The notes: generated by a model from the sequence alone, not told the origin. A stretch of DNA of 64,000 bases from Sorangium aterium (GCF_028368935.1 NZ_JAQNDK010000001.1:1736001-1800000); one strand, 5' to 3'. Numbered from the stretch's first letter, positions 46,137 through 55,590 are shown. Made by a program: numbers and translations.

Positions 46137-46691
46137 CTAGCCGCAGCCGCCTTCGGTGTCCTCGCCGCCGCCGGCGCCCCCGCCGCCTTCGTTGCCCCCG
46201 CTCCCGTCTCCCTCGTCACCGCAGCTGATCGCCCACAACCCGGTCGGTCCGTCGCAAGTGGCGCTCACCGTGCCACACTCGCGCTTATACCTGCACGGCC
46301 CCACGCTGTAATAGGCACTGCAGTCAGTTCCGTTCTCAGGCTCTATCGAGGGACATGCGGTGCAGTGCTCGACCCATACGCCGTCGGCGCAGGTGACGCT
46401 GCAGGGGGAGCAGGCGTAGTCGCAAAGCTCGCCCTCCTTTGCGCAGCGCGCTCCCGGCGGAGCGCCCCCTCCTGAGAAATCACACGCGACGGGGGTGTCG
46501 CCACCGGTCGATGCGCTGGACGACGTGGTCTCCTCGGGCGCGCCGCCGGTGCCGCTCGATACGCTGGAGGACAGGGGCTCGTCGGGCGTGCCGCCCCCCG
46601 AACCGGCGCCGGAAGGCTGCTCGACCGCGTCGGAGCAAGCGAACACAGGAAGGAGCGTGACGGGAATGAGCCACCGGATAAAGGTCTTCAT
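46137..46691 (-). CDS. small Cys-rich lipoprotein
   Basis: A 184-residue lipoprotein without a recognised family. Signal peptide and lipobox are LLPVFAC. Low-complexity Ser/Gly tethers flank a central Cys-rich module (about 70-155, roughly twelve Cys: CAKEGELCDYACSPCSVTC and so on), which is probably disulfide-stabilised. The C terminus is Gly/Glu-rich and ends in GGCG. GAGGGAG lies before the ATG at 46691. Divergent from the kelch protein gene. Confidence 0.75.
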   Translation of the reverse strand: MKTFIRWLIPVTLLPVFACSDAVEQPSGAGSGGGTPDEPLSSSVSSGTGGAPEETTSSSASTGGDTPVACDFSGGGAPPGARCAKEGELCDYACSPCSVTCADGVWVEHCTACPSIEPENGTDCSAYYSVGPCRYKRECGTVSATCDGPTGLWAISCGDEGDGSGGNEGGGGAGGGEDTEGGCG

Positions 46692-46969
46692 GCCGCTCCC
46701 TCAGCAACCGATGTGCCAGCGCAAATAGCGGTTTTCTGAGCGTGAAACGATGGAATGCGCCACGGTGAGCCGCACACTGCGCCGTCGGCGGCCCATGGCC
46801 ATGGCACACTCTGTACATCGACGCCGCGCATCCGACCACGCAGACGTGGAGAACGCGTCCTCGACGCCGCGCCCCGTAACGAGGTGCCCCGTGCGCCGGC
46901 CCTCGGCGCGCAGGACTCTGAATGCCCGCGCCACCGCGAGCAACGGACGGCGACGGAGGCCATCAGGAA

Positions 46970-49900
46970 ATGCGATCGATCGGAAGGCTAGGGAGCGCCG
47001 CTGCCTGCGGGTTCGTCATGCTGTGCGCGGGCGTCGCGTCGGCAGCCAGCGCGCCGTCCTGGGAGAGCGTGCCGCCGATGATCACCCCGCGGGGCGAGCA
47101 CACGGCCACGGTGCTCCAGGACGGCAGGGTGCTCGTCGCGGGTGGATACCCGGAGGTGGACGAACCGCCGTACACGACGAGCGGGGCGATGAGCCTCCAG
47201 GCGGTCGAGATCTATGACCCGGCGACCGGGTCATGGTCGCCCGCGGCGCCGCTCCTCCAGGCCCGCAGCGGACACGCGGCCGTCCTGCTGCCAGACGGCC
47301 ATGTCCTCGTGGCCGGCGGCAGGGCGAGGAACGCACAGGCGCAGGGCACATCCCTGTCTTCGACCGAGATCTACGACCCGTTGACCGACACCTGGACGCC
47401 CGCGGGGTCGTTGTCGATAGCCCACCCCGCGCCCTCGATGATGCTCGCCGGCGGCAGGCCGGTGCTCGTCGGGCTGGCCTGGCAAGACGTCTACGACGAG
47501 TTCGATGGCCAGTTCGTGCTGCACTATTACCAGAACGCAGCCATCTACGACCCGGCGTCGCGCGGCTGGACGGACCTTCCGCACTGCAATGCCGTGGACC
47601 GGTGGATGAGGCTGCCTTACAGGCCCCAGCCTGTGAGCGCGACCCTGCTCAACGACGGCCGCGTGATGGTGGCCGGAGGTGGCTGCAGCGTCTATGACCT
47701 GGAGACCCGGCTCTGGACCTGGGAGCAGGGCGCCGTGAAGCCGACGACCGAGTATGGGTATCCCGGCGCGACGACGCTGCCGGGCGGCGGGGTCCTGGTC
47801 GTCGGAGGCACCTTCCCCGCCAGCCTGGACCCGGAGAGTCACGCCTTCTCGCAGCTCTACCTGCCGCAGGACGACCGCTGGGAGTCGACCCCCGGGCCGT
47901 ATGCTCCGGCATCGAGCCCGTGCGGGTGGGACACCTCGAGTATCCAGGGGATGCGCACCTCGCTGCTCCCGAGCGGGAAGGTGCTGTTGACCGGAGGCGT
48001 GGAGCCATGCAGAGCCGTGGGTTCGACAGCGAACCTGGTCCCCTTCTATGCGACCCAGGCGCTCTTCGATGAGGCGACCGGCTCCTGGTCGAACCTCGAC
48101 CTGGCGCCGCCCGTGACCATGGCGCGGGCCTACCATTCCTCGACGCGGCTCAACGACGGCAGCGTCCTGATCGCCGGCGGCTACGTCGACGCCGCGACCG
48201 CCACGGCGTCTGCCGTGCTCTTCCGCGAGCGCTCGGCGCTCGGCGGGGCCTGCGACACCGACAGCGACTGCGGGAGCGGCTTCTGCGCGGACTCGGTCTG
48301 CTGCGACGCGGCCTGCGCCGGCCCCTGCGACGCCTGCGCGGCCGCCTCGGGCGCGTCGCAGGACGGCGTCTGCACCCCTCTCACGGGCGTCGCCTGCGAC
48401 GACGCGGACGCGTGCGTCGCCGGGGGTCTCTGCGAGGCGGGCGCATGCGTCGGCGGCGCGCCCGCGCCGGACGGGACGCCGTGCAGCGACGGCGACGTGT
48501 GCTCCGCGACGAGCGCTTGCGAGGGCGGGGCCTGCGTGGGGTCGACCCTCGCGGTGTGCCTGCCCGTCGATGACTGTCATGAAGCGCCTGTGTGCGACCC
48601 CGCGGCGGGGTGCGCGGCGCCCGCGTCCGCGAAGCCGGACGGTACGCCCTGCGACTTCGCCGGGTCCGCAGAGGGTTGGGAGGTGACGGGGCGGATGGGC
48701 GTCCTCCTCAACCTGCCTGCGGCCACGCTGCTCCAGGATGGGACGCTCCTCGTGATCGGCTTCGGCGAGACAGGGAATCCGCCGCGGGCGGGCGATGTCT
48801 GGCTCCGCTACGACCCGAGCACGGGCTCGTGGCAGCCCCCCGAGAAGTTGAACGCGGCGAGGCGCCCGATGAGGCTCGCATCGCTTCCGGACGGGAGGGC
48901 CCTGGGGATCGCCGATGGCCCGCTCCGGCGCCCCTCGCAGACGGTGCGATTCGACCCTGCGACGGGCGTCTGGTCGCCGGCCGCGCCCACCCTCGTGTCG
49001 CGCTATATGGCCGACGCGACGGTCACGCCGCTCGCAGACGGCCGGGTGCTCGTCGCCAGCGGCGACGGCAACGTCGACGGCGGCGGAGAAAAGGCCGAGA
49101 TCTACGACTCCGTCACCAACACGTGGACCCTGGCAGCGCCCATGAACGTTCCGCGAAGCCTCGCCACGGCGACGTTGCTGCAGGACGGCAGGGTCCTCGT
49201 CACGGGCGGAGACAGGCAATCCCAGGAGGTGAGCGCGGAGATCTACGACGCGGCGACCGACACGTGGACACGCGTCGCCTCGATGCAATGGATGCGGCGC
49301 CGTCACGCGGCAACGCTGCTTCTGGACGGCCGGGTGCTCGTCGTCGGGGGACGAGTAGGAGTCACCGGCGTCAACATGAAGACGGCCGAGATCTACGATC
49401 CGGCGAGCGACACGTGGACCTCGACCGGAGAGATGGTCGAGCCACGGGACTCCCCCCGCGCAGCGCTCCTCCCCGACGGCAGGGTCCTGGTGATGGGCCT
49501 CCCGTCCCCATCCAGAGCCAATGACGGTGCCTTCACGGCCGAGATCTACGATCCGGCGAGCGACACCTGGACGCTCGCGCCGGCGCTGGACGTGAGGGCT
49601 CAGAGCGCCGTGATGGAGCGGCTCCACGACGGCCGCATCCTGATCGCCGGCGGCAGTTCCGGGTATCAACGTCTCGACAATGCGTGGCTCTATGTCGCAG
49701 CGCAGCCTGCGTCGCCCGGGATGTGCCAGAGCGGCGCCTGCGTGCCGGGCGAAGGCGGGGGCGAGAGCGCTGGCGCGGGGGGCGGCAGCGACGGCGCCGG
49801 CGGCAGCACCACGGGCGAAGGCGGCGGGGCCGTGAGCGGCAGCGGCGGTGCAGGCGGCACGGCCGCGGGCGGGCACGGCGGCGGCGGCGATGCCAGCGGT

Positions 49901-50530
49901 GGTATCGGCGGCGGCGACAGCGGCGGCGGCAGCGGCAGCGGCAGCGACGCCAGCGGCAGCGGCGGCGACGCCAGCGGCGGTGTTGGTGGCAATCCGGACG
50001 GCGGCGGCGCCAGCGGCGGTGTTGGTGGCAATCCGGACGGCGGCGGCGACAGCGGCGGTGTTGGTGGCAATCCGGACGGCGGCGGCGCCAGCGGCGGTGT
50101 CGGTGGCAATCCGGACGGTGGCGATGCCAGCAGTGGCATCGGTGGCAATCCAAGCGCCGGCGGCGGCGATGCCAGCAGTGGCACCGGTGGCAATCCCGGC
50201 GGCGGAACCAGCGGCGGGGGCGACGGGGGCGCTGGCGGCGACGGGGGCGCTGGCGGCACGGCCATCGGCGGCCAGGGCGGTGACACCAGCCATCAAGGGG
50301 GCGCCACATCCACCACGACCGGCGCTGGCAGCGATGACACCACCACCACCGGCGCCAGCGCGCAAGGCACGCAGAGCAGCGGCGGCGGCGATCTCCCGAG
50401 CGCAGGAGGGGGCGGCGGCTGCAGCATGGCCAATGGTCCTCGGGAGGCACCGTCCTGGTTGCTCGCCCTCGCGGCGCTCGCCGCCACGCGGCTGCGTCGG
50501 CGCCTCGTAAGGCCCCGACGCACCGCCTGA
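46970..50530 (+). CDS. MYXO-CTERM kelch-repeat surface protein (1,186 aa)
   Basis: An exported kelch protein. The signal peptide ends near GVASAAS. Two kelch beta-propeller regions (about 35-415 and 560-905) are built from repeats such as HTATVLQDGRVLVAGG and AEIYDPASDTWT. They are separated by a Cys-rich spacer (about 425-560) like those in other myxobacterial surface proteins. A long Gly/Asn/Ser tail with 13-residue repeats (SGGVGGNPDGGGA) follows. The C terminus (GGCSMANG, a Pro-containing link, a hydrophobic helix, then an Arg cluster) fits the MYXO-CTERM sorting signal, which directs proteolytic processing and surface anchoring in myxobacteria. The ATG at 46970 has GGAGG 9 bp upstream. 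Binding partner unknown. Confidence 0.88.
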   Translation: MRSIGRLGSAAACGFVMLCAGVASAASAPSWESVPPMITPRGEHTATVLQDGRVLVAGGYPEVDEPPYTTSGAMSLQAVEIYDPATGSWSPAAPLLQARSGHAAVLLPDGHVLVAGGRARNAQAQGTSLSSTEIYDPLTDTWTPAGSLSIAHPAPSMMLAGGRPVLVGLAWQDVYDEFDGQFVLHYYQNAAIYDPASRGWTDLPHCNAVDRWMRLPYRPQPVSATLLNDGRVMVAGGGCSVYDLETRLWTWEQGAVKPTTEYGYPGATTLPGGGVLVVGGTFPASLDPESHAFSQLYLPQDDRWESTPGPYAPASSPCGWDTSSIQGMRTSLLPSGKVLLTGGVEPCRAVGSTANLVPFYATQALFDEATGSWSNLDLAPPVTMARAYHSSTRLNDGSVLIAGGYVDAATATASAVLFRERSALGGACDTDSDCGSGFCADSVCCDAACAGPCDACAAASGASQDGVCTPLTGVACDDADACVAGGLCEAGACVGGAPAPDGTPCSDGDVCSATSACEGGACVGSTLAVCLPVDDCHEAPVCDPAAGCAAPASAKPDGTPCDFAGSAEGWEVTGRMGVLLNLPAATLLQDGTLLVIGFGETGNPPRAGDVWLRYDPSTGSWQPPEKLNAARRPMRLASLPDGRALGIADGPLRRPSQTVRFDPATGVWSPAAPTLVSRYMADATVTPLADGRVLVASGDGNVDGGGEKAEIYDSVTNTWTLAAPMNVPRSLATATLLQDGRVLVTGGDRQSQEVSAEIYDAATDTWTRVASMQWMRRRHAATLLLDGRVLVVGGRVGVTGVNMKTAEIYDPASDTWTSTGEMVEPRDSPRAALLPDGRVLVMGLPSPSRANDGAFTAEIYDPASDTWTLAPALDVRAQSAVMERLHDGRILIAGGSSGYQRLDNAWLYVAAQPASPGMCQSGACVPGEGGGESAGAGGGSDGAGGSTTGEGGGAVSGSGGAGGTAAGGHGGGGDASGGIGGGDSGGGSGSGSDASGSGGDASGGVGGNPDGGGASGGVGGNPDGGGDSGGVGGNPDGGGASGGVGGNPDGGDASSGIGGNPSAGGGDASSGTGGNPGGGTSGGGDGGAGGDGGAGGTAIGGQGGDTSHQGGATSTTTGAGSDDTTTTGASAQGTQSSGGGDLPSAGGGGGCSMANGPREAPSWLLALAALAATRLRRRLVRPRRTA
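49973..50200 (+). repeat. 39-bp tandem repeats in the kelch gene tail
   Basis: Four nearly identical 39-bp units start at 49973, 50012, 50051 and 50090, followed by degenerate copies to about 50200. They encode SGGVGGNPDGGGA. Their in-frame length allows expansion or contraction of the surface tether. Confidence 0.85.
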
Positions 50531-50533
50531 GCT

Positions 50534-50569
50534 CTCGAGAGCACGTGTACAAATCAGCGTGCTCTCGAG
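50534..50569 (+). terminator. hairpin after the kelch gene
   Basis: Perfect 12-bp arms CTCGAGAGCACG / CGTGCTCTCGAG with a 12-bp loop, starting 4 bp after the stop codon. It lacks a T-tract but is well placed to end or stabilise the kelch transcript. Confidence 0.6.
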
Positions 50570-50817
50570 CCTCGAAAGCCAAGAAGCCCGCTGAGCCACC
50601 GGGCCGCCGCCGAAACGTCATGGCGTCCGGCGGCGCGCGCTCGTCGAGCCTCGCCAGCGCGGCAATGCAGCGACGACGCCCCGGCGCGCATTGCTGCCCC
50701 AGCAGCAGCCGGTGGTGATCCGCTGCTTCTGCACGAGCACAACCGGTGTCCGCCCAAAGCCGCCAGCACATGTTCAGCGCTTCACGCCGCCCGGGGTGAT
50801 CGCTTTAAGATAAGCGG

Positions 50818-52386
50818 ATGTCCAGCGAGCAACCCGAGCAAACCCTCCCCCTGCCCCGCGCCGAGAGCCGCGGGGCGAGCCGCATCCTCGACGCGCTGGA
50901 GCGCGCGGGCAACAAGCTGCCTGATCCGGCCGTGCTCTTCATCCTGCTGGCAGCGGTGGTCGTGGTCCTCTCCGCGGGGCTCGCCACGCTCCAGTTCAGC
51001 GAGATCGACCCGCGCACGAAGCAGCCGCTCGTGGTCCACAGCCAGCTCTCGGGCAAGGCGATCGCCGAGTTCCTCTCGACCATGGTGCAGACCTTCACGA
51101 GCTTCCCGCCGCTCGGCGTGGTGCTCGTGGCCCTGCTCGGGGTCGGCATCGCCGAGCGCTCGGGGTTCATCAACGCCGGCCTGAAGAAGGTCCTCGCGAT
51201 CACGCCGAGGGTGCTGCTCACGCCGATGCTGATCCTCGTGGCCATCGCGAGCCACACCGCAGCGGACGCGGGGTACGTGCTCGTCATCCCGCTCGGCGGC
51301 GTCATCTTCCAGGCCGCCGGCCGGCACCCGCTCGCGGGCATCTCCGCGGCGTTCGCGGGCGTGTCGGGCGGCTTCAGCGCGAACTTCATCCCGTCGAGCC
51401 TCGACCCGCTGCTGCAGGGCCTCACGCAGGCCGGCGCGAGCATCCTCGACCCGAAGCGCACCGTGAACCCGCTCTGCAACTGGTTCTTCTGCAGCGCCTC
51501 CTGCCTCGTGATCATCGCGGTCGGCTGGTACATCACCGACCGCGTGATCGAGCCGCGCGTCGCCCGGACGCCCGTGGACGCCGCGCCCGAGGCGGAGCAG
51601 CTCATGACGGCGGCGCTCGCGCCGCGCGAGGCGCGCGCGCTCTGGCTGGCCCTCGCGTCGATGGCGGCCGGCGTCGCGTTGCTCGTCGCGGCGAGCGCGC
51701 CGGCCTCCTCGCCGCTGCGCGCGGCGAGCGGGCAGCTCACGGTCAGCGGCGCGCCGCTGATGAGCGCGATCGTGCCGCTCATCTTCCTCTTCTTCCTCAT
51801 CCCAGGGCTCGTCTACGGCTACGCGGCCGGCACGTTCACGAGCCACCGCGACGTGATGGACGGCATGAGCAAGACGATGAGCACGATGGCGTATTACCTG
51901 GTCATGGCCTTCTTCGCCGCGCAGTTCATCTACCTCTTCAACCGCTCGAACCTCGGCGCGCTCCTCGCGCTGAAGGGCGCCGCGGCGCTGCAGGCGATGG
52001 CGCTCCCGAGCGCGGTGACCATCGTCGGCGTCATCCTGCTCACGGCGATCACCGACGTCCTCATCGGGTCCGCGTCGGCGAAATGGGCGCTGCTCGCCCC
52101 GATCCTCGTGCCCATGCTCATGTCGATCGGCATCTCGCCGGAGCTCACGCAGGCGGCGTACCGGATCGGGGACTCGACGACGAACATCGTCTCGCCGCTG
52201 ATGGTGTATTTCCCGCTCGTGGTGGTCTTCTGCCAGAAGTACGTGAAGGGCACGGGGATCGGCACGCTCGTCGCGCTGATGGTCCCCTACTCGGTGACCT
52301 TCCTCGTGGCGTGGACGCTGTTCCTCCTCGCCTACTGGCAGCTCGGCCTCCCGCTCGGGCTTGACGCGCCGTATGTCTACCCCTGA
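50818..52386 (+). CDS. abgT: AbgT family transporter
   Basis: A 522-residue inner-membrane transporter of the AbgT family (p-aminobenzoyl-glutamate importers; some members export sulfonamides). The family pattern is clear: NKLPDPAVLFILLA at the start, VGIAERSGFINAGLKK, ASHTAADAGYVLVIPLGG, the re-entrant FSANFIPSSLDPLLQG and TRIGDSTTNIVSPLMVYFP-like text near the C terminus. About eleven or twelve hydrophobic segments are present. The ATG at 50818 has no strong ribosome site. It is separated by 250 bp from the peptide/radical-SAM pair, so a shared operon is not demanded. Confidence 0.93.
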   Translation: MSSEQPEQTLPLPRAESRGASRILDALERAGNKLPDPAVLFILLAAVVVVLSAGLATLQFSEIDPRTKQPLVVHSQLSGKAIAEFLSTMVQTFTSFPPLGVVLVALLGVGIAERSGFINAGLKKVLAITPRVLLTPMLILVAIASHTAADAGYVLVIPLGGVIFQAAGRHPLAGISAAFAGVSGGFSANFIPSSLDPLLQGLTQAGASILDPKRTVNPLCNWFFCSASCLVIIAVGWYITDRVIEPRVARTPVDAAPEAEQLMTAALAPREARALWLALASMAAGVALLVAASAPASSPLRAASGQLTVSGAPLMSAIVPLIFLFFLIPGLVYGYAAGTFTSHRDVMDGMSKTMSTMAYYLVMAFFAAQFIYLFNRSNLGALLALKGAAALQAMALPSAVTIVGVILLTAITDVLIGSASAKWALLAPILVPMLMSIGISPELTQAAYRIGDSTTNIVSPLMVYFPLVVVFCQKYVKGTGIGTLVALMVPYSVTFLVAWTLFLLAYWQLGLPLGLDAPYVYP

Positions 52387-52481
52387 CGTACCCCTCCGGG
52401 GCGGCCGCCGCAAATAGCGCACCCGCTCGGCGGGTCGCACGAAGAGCCACGCGCTCGCGCGCGGGGCTGGGCTTGCCGGAG

Positions 52482-52505
52482 CCTCCCGCCAGCGTCGCCG
52501 GGAGG
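52482..52505 (+). terminator. hairpin between abgT and the peptide gene
   Basis: 7-bp arms CCTCCCG / CGGGAGG with a 10-bp loop, about 95 bp after the abgT stop and 130 bp before the peptide start. It is a weak terminator candidate separating the two units. Confidence 0.35.
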
Positions 52506-52638
52506 AACCGTTACACCTCGGAATCCAGACCGGCTCCCCGCTGCACCCCATTGCGAGCGCCTGCGAGTAGCACAAGCTTACCATGAGGCGCGCCCGCGCC
52601 CGATGGGCGTGCCGGGTGCAAGAGATCTGGAGTTGACG

Positions 52639-52890
52639 ATGAATAAGGACATGAATGAATCTTTGCACGTCGCGGCAGAGCCGTCTGGCGACGAATCCAA
52701 GGAGATCAACCTTGCTGCTCTGAACCCTGATCCGGAGCACATCCGGAAGATCGGGAAAGAGGCGGTAAAGTCCGCGATGCTGTCGGTCGCAGACCTGCGC
52801 GAGGGGCGGAGGCGCCACGACTCGCTCACCCTCAGCGAGTGGACTGACTTCGGCTCCGCGCCGAGGCCCGGCGTGCTGCCGGAGGGCTAG
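52639..52890 (+). CDS. putative RiPP precursor peptide (83 aa)
   Basis: Small hydrophilic peptide directly upstream of the radical SAM/SPASM gene. The ATG at 52639 has GGAG 6 bp upstream. A leader-like N-terminal part (NLAALNPDPEHIRKIGKEAV, residues about 24-43) has the helical, charged character of RiPP leaders. The C-terminal core is SLTLSEWTDFGSAPRPGV (about 62-79). It holds W68-T69-D70 and F71-G72-S73, two adjacent aromatic-x-x triplets of the kind crosslinked to three-residue cyclophanes in triceptides; F-x-S is the FxsA-type motif. There is no signal peptide and no cysteine. The precursor role is inferred from neighbourhood and motif, not from a database match. Confidence 0.68.
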   Translation: MNKDMNESLHVAAEPSGDESKEINLAALNPDPEHIRKIGKEAVKSAMLSVADLREGRRRHDSLTLSEWTDFGSAPRPGVLPEG

Positions 52891-52998
52891 CGAGGGCGTC
52901 GCTCCGAGGAGACATGCCCTCTCTGAGGCTGGGATCGGCGCGCGCCGCTGTCCGGCGCCCCCTTCCTCGCAACCCCACTCGTCATGGAGAGCGCCCGG

Positions 52999-54201
52999 AT
53001 GGCCCCCGTCGTGAGACTGCCTATCGCAACCGACCGATCTCACGCCGTGCCCATATCGACCTATGTGGTGAAGGTGGTGAGCCGCTGCAACCTCAACTGC
53101 AGCTATTGCTACATGTACAACCTGGCGGATCGGACCTACGTGTCCCAGCCCGCGGTGATGCGCGAGGACGTCACGACGGCGCTGTCGAAGCGCATCGTAT
53201 CGCACGTGGCCCGGCACGACATTCCGACCGTTCACGTCATCCTGCACGGCGGGGAGCCGCTCTTGCTCGGCAGACGCCGCCTCCGCGGGTGGGTCGAGCA
53301 GGTCAGGGGCGCGCTGGAGGAGGCCCACGTTCGCTCGCACTTCAGCGTCCAGACCAACGGTGTGCTGATCGATGACGAGTGGATCGATCTCCTCGCGGAT
53401 CTCTCCATCAACGTGGGCCTCAGCATCGACGGCCCGAAGCGCTTTCATGACCGCCACCGAGTGGACCACCAGGGCGCCGGGTCGTTCGACGACGTCGTGG
53501 CGGCCATCCGGCGCCTCCAGGCGCACCCGAGGGGGCCCAGGATCTTCGCGAACGTGCTCGCGGTGATCAACACGGACATCCCACCTCGGGAGATGTTCGA
53601 GCTGTGGCAGTTCCTCGACGTGCCGGGCATGGAGATCAACCTTCCGCACGCGAACCATGAAAATCGGCCGCCGACGGGGGCGATGCCGTACGGGGACTGG
53701 ATGATCGAGCTCTTCGACCTATGGTTCGAGCAGAATCGGCCCGATCGACACGTGCGGTATTTCGAGAACATCCTGCGCCTCTTGTTCGGGCATCCGATGA
53801 GCACCGACAACATCGGCGGAAGACCTGCAGGGGCGATCATCGTCGAGACGGACGGCGGCATCGAGCCGACCGACGCGTTCAAGTGCTGCGAGCACGGGCT
53901 CACGAAGCTGGGCATCAACGTGCTGCGCAACGAGCTCGACGACGCGCGTCGATCGTCGATCGTCCGCGCGATGCAGGGCGGCGTCACGGCGCTCTGCGCG
54001 ACGTGCCACGCCTGCGATCTGCGGGATGTGTGCGGAGGGGGCTACATGCCGCATCGCTTCAGCCGGGAGCGACGGTTCGACAACCCCTCCGTATACTGCG
54101 AGGACCTGCAGAAGCTCATTCGCCATATCCGCCAGCGCGTCATCGAGTCGCTGCCCCCCGAGATGATCGCGGTGGTCCGTCCGAGCGCGGTCCGTCCCTG
54201 A
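52999..54201 (+). CDS. FxsB-like radical SAM/SPASM peptide maturase
   Basis: A 400-residue radical SAM enzyme. The [4Fe-4S] motif is CNLNCSYCYMY (Cys30, Cys34, Cys37), and HGGEPLLLG supplies the SAM-binding GGE segment. The C-terminal SPASM region has CCEHG, CATCHACDLRDVCGGGY (about 333-349) and VYCEDL. VVKVVSRCNL, SVQTNGVLIDDEWIDLL, GLSIDGP and the HRFS/DNPSVYCEDL ending resemble FxsB-type cyclophane-forming maturases, which join an aromatic ring carbon to the beta-carbon of a residue two positions on. The preferred start is ATG 52999 with GGAGAG 7 bp before it; ATG 52984 is the alternative. It follows the peptide gene by about 110 bp, same strand. No dedicated protease or exporter is adjacent. 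Confidence 0.88.
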   Translation: MAPVVRLPIATDRSHAVPISTYVVKVVSRCNLNCSYCYMYNLADRTYVSQPAVMREDVTTALSKRIVSHVARHDIPTVHVILHGGEPLLLGRRRLRGWVEQVRGALEEAHVRSHFSVQTNGVLIDDEWIDLLADLSINVGLSIDGPKRFHDRHRVDHQGAGSFDDVVAAIRRLQAHPRGPRIFANVLAVINTDIPPREMFELWQFLDVPGMEINLPHANHENRPPTGAMPYGDWMIELFDLWFEQNRPDRHVRYFENILRLLFGHPMSTDNIGGRPAGAIIVETDGGIEPTDAFKCCEHGLTKLGINVLRNELDDARRSSIVRAMQGGVTALCATCHACDLRDVCGGGYMPHRFSRERRFDNPSVYCEDLQKLIRHIRQRVIESLPPEMIAVVRPSAVRP

Positions 54202-54309
54202 GGGGACAGATCCACGCCGGCGAGGTCCAGCCGCGTCCGGATCTGGCGTGCAAGGCAGGCCAGGGCCCGCTCGGCCACGATCAGAGAGAGCCCTGACGAA
54301 GGCGCTCGC

Positions 54310-55590
54310 TCACAAGAACTCGCTGCCAGGGACGGGTCCACGGGAGACGCGGAGGTAATTGATTGGCATATGATCGCCCAGCGAATAGCGAAGCAGGAGC
54401 GGTTCACGCAGGAAGGGAGGAACGAGCTTCTTCGCGAGCCATCCCACGGGTCCGAGGTCGGGGAGCAGGCCGCGAGGGGAGAACTGCTCACTGAGCCACG
54501 AAAGAGCGCTGCCGAGCATGGCGACCCCCCCGATGCGCACCTGGCCTGCGGTCGGCCCCCTGTTGCTGATCCAGCCTTCTATCGAAGAGATGTACTCCTG
54601 ACCGAAGTGCTCGAAGATCCCTGCCGAGCGCGGTGGCAAGTGCGGTATGATGTCTCGGGAATAGACGTGCCGGAAGAGCTTGTTCCCGAACTCTCCCTGA
54701 AACTTCGTGGCAAAAGCCTGGTCGCCGACCATCGGTTGGCCGAATGTGTAGATTCCGCGCAACAGCGGCCGCAGCTCACGGAGCTTCTCGTCCGAGTAGA
54801 TCAGCGCCGCCGCGAGGACGGCGAGCGCGCCGCCCAGGCTGTGGCCGGTGATGTAGAGCGCCTCCATCTTGAACCGGAGCGCGTCCTCGAGCGCCCCGAC
54901 CATGGACCGCAGTCTCTCCTTTTTGCGAGATTCGTCACCTTGCCTCAACAAACCCGACACCTCGTCACAGGACACACGGACATCCTCCATCGAGGGCTCC
55001 TGAGCGCAGCGCTTGCTTATCGCATCGCGCAGCGATGCTCCACAGATCGACTCACCGTTCTGGGCGGCGACAAGGTAATTTCTCACGCGTGACCATACCG
55101 ACAGGATGCCGTGATAAAAGCCTCCGTGCACACGTCCAGCGGCATAAAACGCCTCCGTCTTCATATTGATATTGGCCAACCAATTGGTCAGAGGCTGCAG
55201 CTGCGATCCACGAAAGACGAGGATTCCCACCCGCCCATCCCTGCTCAGGACGAAGTGCACGAGCGAATCCATGAGAAAACCCTGATTATTGAACGTGACC
55301 GTGACACAGACATTCGAGAATCCGCGACGCTCCAACATTCTGATGACTTCCTCGTTGTCCGAGTATGCCCATGCCGACGCGGAAGCGAGGAGAGATGAAG
55401 CGGTGTGGTCGTATGCGCCTGGACTCACGTTCACGAGGTCATCGACGAGGTCACCGGCCCTCAAGCGTGCCGCGGCAGCCGCCCACTGCTCCGGAAAGAG
55501 AGCGATTGCACGCTGAAGTGTCTCGGCGATCCGGATGTCGTCGGCGCTGCTCGATATGTCCTGATCTGGCCACAAATCCTTGTCTGCCAT
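54310..55590 (-). CDS. class 3 lipase family protein
   Basis: A 426-residue alpha/beta-hydrolase of the fungal-lipase-like (class 3) family. The nucleophile elbow is YITGHSLGGALA (Ser near residue 252), with GILVFRGSQ upstream, TFGQPMVGD downstream, and an Asp-x-x-Pro-His-type segment (SRDIIPHLPP). A His in GDHMPINY near the C terminus completes a plausible triad. No Sec signal is seen, so the enzyme may be cytoplasmic or exported another way. GGGGAG precedes the ATG at 55590. It is convergent with the radical SAM gene (108 bp apart), and its base composition is less G/C-rich than most of the window. Confidence 0.88.
   Translation of the reverse strand: MADKDLWPDQDISSSADDIRIAETLQRAIALFPEQWAAAAARLRAGDLVDDLVNVSPGAYDHTASSLLASASAWAYSDNEEVIRMLERRGFSNVCVTVTFNNQGFLMDSLVHFVLSRDGRVGILVFRGSQLQPLTNWLANINMKTEAFYAAGRVHGGFYHGILSVWSRVRNYLVAAQNGESICGASLRDAISKRCAQEPSMEDVRVSCDEVSGLLRQGDESRKKERLRSMVGALEDALRFKMEALYITGHSLGGALAVLAAALIYSDEKLRELRPLLRGIYTFGQPMVGDQAFATKFQGEFGNKLFRHVYSRDIIPHLPPRSAGIFEHFGQEYISSIEGWISNRGPTAGQVRIGGVAMLGSALSWLSEQFSPRGLLPDLGPVGWLAKKLVPPFLREPLLLRYSLGDHMPINYLRVSRGPVPGSEFL

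Noticed and set aside
46137-46691. MYXO-CTERM-like ending on the small lipoprotein
   Set aside because: It ends in GGCG without the hydrophobic helix and Arg cluster, so it is only a lipoprotein.
48240-48660. Cys-rich stretch as a separate EGF-like gene
   Set aside because: It is in frame inside the kelch protein and links its two propellers.
50818-54201. AbgT transporter as the dedicated exporter of the putative RiPP
   Set aside because: A 250-bp gap with a hairpin separates them, and AbgT proteins are not known peptide exporters.
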